DNA of 64,000 nucleotides from Streptomyces shenzhenensis (lineage in GTDB: Bacteria > Actinomycetota > Actinomycetes > Streptomycetales > Streptomycetaceae). The translations under genes and the position numbers were made by a program. The stretch lies in NCBI RefSeq assembly GCF_021462265.1, contig NZ_JAJONF010000024.1:1-64000 (forward strand), in the 5' to 3' direction. Each line of letters begins with the position of its first letter. The first letter of the stretch is position 1. Under the pieces are notes generated by a model, which was not told the DNA's origin, did not search any database, and worked only from the letters and a program-made list of their open reading frames with translations. Below, one piece after another: positions 60,609 to 64,000 of this stretch.

Positions 60609-61409
60609 CTACGGGTGCTGGCTGCTGACGGAGACGACCTCGCCGGTGAGGTAGGAGGAGTAGCCGGACGCCAGGAAGACGATGGCGTTGGCCACCTCCC
60701 ACGGCTCGGCGTACCGCCCGAAGGCCTCGCGGGCGGTGAGCTCCTCCAGCAGCTCGGCGGAGGTCACCTTCACCAGGTGCGGGTGCATGGCGAGGCTCGG
60801 TGCCACGGCGTTGACCCGCACGCCATACCCGGCCGCCTCGATCGCCGCACAGCGGGTCAGCGCCATCACCCCGGCCTTGGCGGCGGCGTAGTGGGCCTGT
60901 CCGGCCTGTGCCCGCCAGCCGACGACGGAGGAGTTGTTGACGATCACCCCGCCCTGCCCGCTCTCCCGGAAGTGCTCGCGGAAGAGCCGCAGGGCGGCCC
61001 GCACGCACCGGAAGGTTCCGTTGAGGGTGACGTCGAGCACGCGTGACCACTGGTCGTCACTCATGTCGACGAGAGCAGAAGTCCCGCCGAGACCCGCGTT
61101 GTTGACGACGATGTCCAGCCGTCCGTGGGTCCGCACGGCGGTGTCGAACAGGGCCCGCACCTGGGTCTCGTCGGTGACGTCGCAGGGCAGGGCGGTCACG
61201 GCTCCCGGATGGCGGCCGGCCAGCTCGGCCTCGTACTCCTTCAGCCGCCGCGCGTGCGCGTCGCTGATCAGCACGCGGGCGCCCTCCTCCAGGAAGCGGC
61301 GCGCGGTCGCCCCGCCGATCCCCGCCCCGGCCGCGGCGGTGACGACGGCGGTACGCCCCTCCAGCAGCCCGTGCCCGGGCACGTACTCCGGACTCTCGAC
61401 GCCTGTCAT
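60609..61409 (-). CDS. ipdF: SDR dehydrogenase, IpdF-like
   Basis: A 266-residue short-chain dehydrogenase. The cofactor loop VVTAAAGAGIGGATARRFLEEG has an Ala/Gly-rich version of TGxxxGxG, followed by VVNNAGLGGTSAL, the catalytic serines in NNSSVVGW and YAAAKAGVMALTR. In Mycobacterium, Rv3559c/IpdF dehydrogenates the 5-hydroxyl of the HIP-CoA intermediate. It begins the leftward operon, divergent from the acyl-CoA dehydrogenase genes, with KstR2 site 2 between. Confidence 0.88.
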   Translation of the reverse strand: MTGVESPEYVPGHGLLEGRTAVVTAAAGAGIGGATARRFLEEGARVLISDAHARRLKEYEAELAGRHPGAVTALPCDVTDETQVRALFDTAVRTHGRLDIVVNNAGLGGTSALVDMSDDQWSRVLDVTLNGTFRCVRAALRLFREHFRESGQGGVIVNNSSVVGWRAQAGQAHYAAAKAGVMALTRCAAIEAAGYGVRVNAVAPSLAMHPHLVKVTSAELLEELTAREAFGRYAEPWEVANAIVFLASGYSSYLTGEVVSVSSQHP

Positions 61410-61422
61410 GGGCCCACGCTAA

Positions 61423-61442
61423 CCTACCAAACACTTGTTAGG
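61423..61442. promoter_or_regulatory. KstR2-like operator, site 2
   Basis: CCTACCAAACACTTGTTAGG is an imperfect 20-base inverted repeat between ipdF and the first acyl-CoA dehydrogenase. Its core ACCAAACACTTGTT differs from the known KstR2 box AnCAAGnnCTTGnT at one fixed position. It ends 8 bases before the GTG start at 61451, so binding would block that transcript directly. Confidence 0.72.
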
Positions 61443-61450
61443 GAAGGACG

Positions 61451-62602
61451 GTGACGGCGACCGTGGACCTGACCCACAGCCCGGCGGACGAGGAGTTCCG
61501 CGCCGAGGCCCGCGCCTGGCTGCGGGCGCACGTGCCGCGCCGCCCGCTCCCCTCCCTGGAGACGGCGGCGGGCTTCGCGGCGCACCGCGCCTGGGAGGCC
61601 GAACTGGCCGCGGACCGCTGGTCGGTGGTGTCCTGGCCCGAGGAGTACGGCGGCCGGGGCGCGGGGCTGCTGCGGTGGCTGGTCTTCGAGGAGGAGTACT
61701 GGGCGGCGGGCGCGCCCGGCCGGGTCGGCCAGAACGGCGTCAGCCTGCTCGCGCCGACCCTGTTCGAGCACGGGACGGAGGAGCAGCGTGCCCGGGTGCT
61801 GCCGTCGATGGCCACCGGGGAGGTGGTCTGGGCGCAGGCGTGGTCCGAGCCCGGGGCCGGTTCCGACCTGGCGTCCCTCACCTCCAGGGCGGTGCGCACG
61901 GACGGCGGCTGGCTGCTCCGCGGGCAGAAGACCTGGTCGTCACGGGCGGCCTTCGCGGACCGCGCGTTCGGCCTGTTCCGCAGCGAGCCGCACCGGCCCA
62001 GGCCGCACCAGGGGCTGACCTACCTGATGTTCGACCTGCGCGCGCCGGGGGTGACCGTGCGCCCGATCGGCCGCCTCGACGGGAAGCCGGCGTTCGCGGA
62101 GCTGTTCCTGGACGAGGTGTTCGTGCCCGACGAGGACGTGATCGGCGAGCCGGGCCAGGGCTGGCGGATCGCGATGTCGACGGCGGGGAACGAGCGGGGG
62201 CTGACGCTGCGGTCGCCGGGGCGGTTCCTGGCCGCCGCCGGCCGGCTGCGGGACCTCTGGCAGGCGCGGGGCGGCCCGGCGTCCACCGCGGACCGGGTGG
62301 CCGACGCCGTCGTCGGCGCCCGCGCGTACCAGCTGTTCACCTACGCGGCCGCAGCCCGCTTCCTGGACGGTGAGTCGCTCGGCCCCGAGTCCAGCCTGAA
62401 CAAGGTGTTCTGGTCGGAGCTGGACCTGGCAATGCACGAGACGGCGCTCGATCTGCTCGGCGCGGAGGGCGAGTTGGCGGACACCACGTGGTCCGAGGGC
62501 TATGTCTTCGCCCTCGCCGGTCCGATCTACGCGGGCACCAACGAGATCCAGCGCGACATCATCGCCGAGCGGCTGCTCGGCCTCCCGAAGGGACGCCGCT
62601 GA
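61451..62602 (+). CDS. Acyl-CoA dehydrogenase, large-type subunit (FadE30/31-like)
   Basis: A 383-residue acyl-CoA dehydrogenase. FAD- and substrate-binding segments are WAQAWSEPGAGSDLASLTSRAV and GQKTWSSRAAFAD; the C-terminal domain ends GPIYAGTNEIQRDIIAERLLGLP. It is followed one base later by a shorter paralogue, the arrangement of the steroid alpha2-beta2 heterotetrameric dehydrogenases (FadE31/FadE32 type). It would introduce the double bond in a HIP-derived acyl-CoA. Whether it is the FadE30 or the FadE31 equivalent cannot be decided here. Confidence 0.87.
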   Translation: MTATVDLTHSPADEEFRAEARAWLRAHVPRRPLPSLETAAGFAAHRAWEAELAADRWSVVSWPEEYGGRGAGLLRWLVFEEEYWAAGAPGRVGQNGVSLLAPTLFEHGTEEQRARVLPSMATGEVVWAQAWSEPGAGSDLASLTSRAVRTDGGWLLRGQKTWSSRAAFADRAFGLFRSEPHRPRPHQGLTYLMFDLRAPGVTVRPIGRLDGKPAFAELFLDEVFVPDEDVIGEPGQGWRIAMSTAGNERGLTLRSPGRFLAAAGRLRDLWQARGGPASTADRVADAVVGARAYQLFTYAAAARFLDGESLGPESSLNKVFWSELDLAMHETALDLLGAEGELADTTWSEGYVFALAGPIYAGTNEIQRDIIAERLLGLPKGRR

Positions 62603-62603
62603 C

Positions 62604-63566
62604 ATGCGTTTCCTCCTCGACACCGAGCAGCGGGACTTCGCCGGCGCGCTGCGGGCACTGCTGACGGCGGCGGACACACCGTCGGTGGTACGGGACTGGA
62701 GCCGCGGCGAGCGGGCGAGCGGGCGGACGCTGTGGGGCCGGGTCGCGGAGGCGGGGGTGTTCGGGCTGGCGGTGCCCGAGGAGTACGGCGGGGTGGGCCG
62801 CCGGCCCGTTGAACTCGCCGTCGCCTGCGTCGAGCTGGGGCGGCACGTGGTACCGGGGCCGGTGGCGGAGACGGTGGCGGCGGCCGTGCTGCTCGATGAC
62901 GGCGAGGGCCTCGCCAAGCGGTTCCTGCCGGGGATCGCGTCGGGGGAGACCATGGCCACGGTCGCGTTCGAGAGCCACGGGTACGGGTTCGCGCTGGACG
63001 GGGACGCGGCCGATGTGCGGCTCGCGGCCACGCCGGAGGGCCTGCGCCTGTCCCCCGGCGCCGGAGCGGTACGCCAGTCCCTGGACCCCGCCCGCCGGCT
63101 CGCACCGCTCTTTCCCGCCGGTGAGCTGATCAGCGCGGAGCCGCCGTGGGCCGAGGCACTGGTCTGGGCCCGGCTGGCCACGGCCGCGCAGGCGCTGGGA
63201 GTGGGGCTGGCGCTGCTCGACAGAACGGTGGCGTACGTGAAGCAGCGGACGCAGTTCAACGTGCCCATCGGGTCGTTCCAGGCGGTCAGGCACCGGCTGG
63301 CCGATGTGAAGATCGCTCTGGAGTTCGCCCGGCCGATGGTCTTCGGGGCGGCGGTGACCATGGCTCCGGCGGATGTGGCCGCGGCGAAGCTCGGCGCGTG
63401 CGAGGCGGCCCACGCCGCGGCGCGGGCCGCGCTTCAGCTGCACGGGGCGATCGGCTACACCGCGGAGTACGAACTGTCGTTGTGGCTGACGAAGGCGCGG
63501 GCGTTGCGGGGGGCCTGGGGGGCACCGGAGGACTGCCGGCGAGACGTGCTCGAAGGTCGTACCTGA
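62604..63566 (+). CDS. Acyl-CoA dehydrogenase, short-type subunit (FadE32/33-like)
   Basis: A 320-residue short acyl-CoA dehydrogenase. EYGGVGRRPVELAVACVELGRHVVPGPVAETVAA and RTQFNVPIGSFQAVRHRLADVKIALE are recognisable, and the C-terminus has ALQLHGAIGYTAEYELSLWLTKARAL. The middle beta domain is reduced relative to the usual 380 residues, as in FadE29, FadE32 and FadE33. It starts one base after its partner and most likely forms a heterotetramer with it. Confidence 0.87.
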   Translation: MRFLLDTEQRDFAGALRALLTAADTPSVVRDWSRGERASGRTLWGRVAEAGVFGLAVPEEYGGVGRRPVELAVACVELGRHVVPGPVAETVAAAVLLDDGEGLAKRFLPGIASGETMATVAFESHGYGFALDGDAADVRLAATPEGLRLSPGAGAVRQSLDPARRLAPLFPAGELISAEPPWAEALVWARLATAAQALGVGLALLDRTVAYVKQRTQFNVPIGSFQAVRHRLADVKIALEFARPMVFGAAVTMAPADVAAAKLGACEAAHAAARAALQLHGAIGYTAEYELSLWLTKARALRGAWGAPEDCRRDVLEGRT

Positions 63567-63598
63567 ACTGCGGGCCGGTGGGGGCCTGTCGCGCCCAG

Positions 63599-63637
63599 GC
63601 GGCGGCAGCCGCATGTCGAGAACAGCCCCGCGCCCCT
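63599..63637. repeat. Streptomyces intergenic repeat copy
   Basis: GCGGCGGCAGCCGCATGTCG followed by AGAACAGCCCCGCGCCCCT is the reverse complement of the units at 52144-52275. It lies between the convergent dehydrogenase and qcrB-like genes. Confidence 0.7.
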
Positions 63638-63650
63638 GGAAGAAGGGGCG
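63631..63650 (+). terminator. Short hairpin after the dehydrogenase operon
   Basis: CGCCCCT and AGGGGCG form a 7-bp stem with a 6-base loop, followed by TTGT on the plus strand. It overlaps the repeat element. Confidence 0.4.
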
Positions 63651-63666
63651 TTGTCCCTCCGGGTGA

Positions 63667-64000
63667 TCAATGGTGGTCCCCGCTCGTGATCTCCCGGTAC
63701 TCCTCCTTCGTCGGCTTCGGGATGTGGGTGTCGGGGCCGAACATGCCCTTGGCCAGACCGGCCCGTACCCGCTGGGAGACGGTGACCTTGCGCCGTACCC
63801 CGTTCGCGTCCTCGGCCGGCCCGGTCTCGTACGGCGGGTTCTGTTCGTGCTGGGTCAGGACGAACAGGCGGTCCTGGCTGAGGGGTTCGTGGACCTCGAT
63901 GTACTCGCCGTGCGGGAGCAGCTTGATGAGGCCGGTCTCCCTGCCGTGCAGGACCTTGTCGCGGTCCTGGCGCTGCAGGCCGAGGCAGATCCGTTTGGTG
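63667..64000 (-). CDS. qcrB: Cytochrome bc1 complex cytochrome b subunit, C-terminal part
   Basis: The last 110 codons of a gene that enters from the right edge. The reading frame has strong streptomycete codon bias and runs ICLGLQRQDRDKVLHGRETG, LLPHGEYIEVHEPLSQ, then HIPKPTKEEYREITSG and a stop at 63667. This is the cytoplasmic C-terminal extension of actinobacterial QcrB (menaquinol-cytochrome c reductase). The haem-binding helices lie outside, so the identity rests on the tail only. No qcrC or qcrA is visible. Confidence 0.75.
   Translation of the reverse strand, partial: TKRICLGLQRQDRDKVLHGRETGLIKLLPHGEYIEVHEPLSQDRLFVLTQHEQNPPYETGPAEDANGVRRKVTVSQRVRAGLAKGMFGPDTHIPKPTKEEYREITSGDHH

Overview
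The window is high-GC DNA (roughly 70% or more G+C, with almost every third codon position G or C) with many GTG starts and AGGAG-type ribosome sites. Gene content and dispersed GGGGCGCGGGG-type intergenic repeats point to a Streptomyces chromosome. The order coaE, PAC2 protein, rpsA, polA, liv operon, ANTAR response regulator, tRNA, pyk looks like core streptomycete chromosome. No phage, insertion sequence or CRISPR array was seen.

Layout. 1-9.5 kb: the end of an ABC exporter, small proteins, a FUSC-family membrane protein, a RidA/GNAT pair, and a nucleobase-type transporter with a hydantoin-racemase-like gene that faces a GntR/FCD repressor across a perfect 14-bp palindrome. 10-19.5 kb: uracil-DNA glycosylase, S4 RNA-binding protein, two methyltransferases, an acyltransferase-like protein, coaE, a PAC2 protein, a frameshifted small gene and rpsA. 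19.5-32.7 kb: hrpB helicase, cell-surface proteins, polA, a YdeP-type molybdoenzyme and a thioesterase. 33-41.4 kb: a complete branched-chain amino-acid ABC transporter operon (livK-H-M-G-F), a PdtaR-like antiterminator response regulator, a tRNA with anticodon CAA, and pyruvate kinase.

41.7-53.3 kb: an orphan two-gene decarboxylase plus N-hydroxylase operon that resembles the first half of a desferrioxamine-type pathway, a GNAT, an NmrA-like reductase, aminopeptidase N, chorismate mutase, an AraC regulator divergent from a GH35 beta-galactosidase, and a metallopeptidase-like protein with a C-terminal zinc ribbon.

53.3-63.6 kb: the most coherent accessory system, an 11-gene cluster that matches the actinobacterial KstR2 regulon for steroid C/D-ring (HIP) degradation: two SDRs, EchA20, IpdA, IpdB, IpdC, thiolase FadA6, KstR2, IpdF and a pair of acyl-CoA dehydrogenases. 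The two divergent promoters each carry a KstR2-like inverted repeat. fadD3, which would load HIP onto CoA, is not in the window. The cluster shows repeat-driven change: an 18-bp tandem expansion inside one SDR, a repeated N-terminus on IpdB, and a 53-bp duplicate of the thiolase 3' end. The window closes inside the 3' end of a qcrB-like cytochrome b gene.
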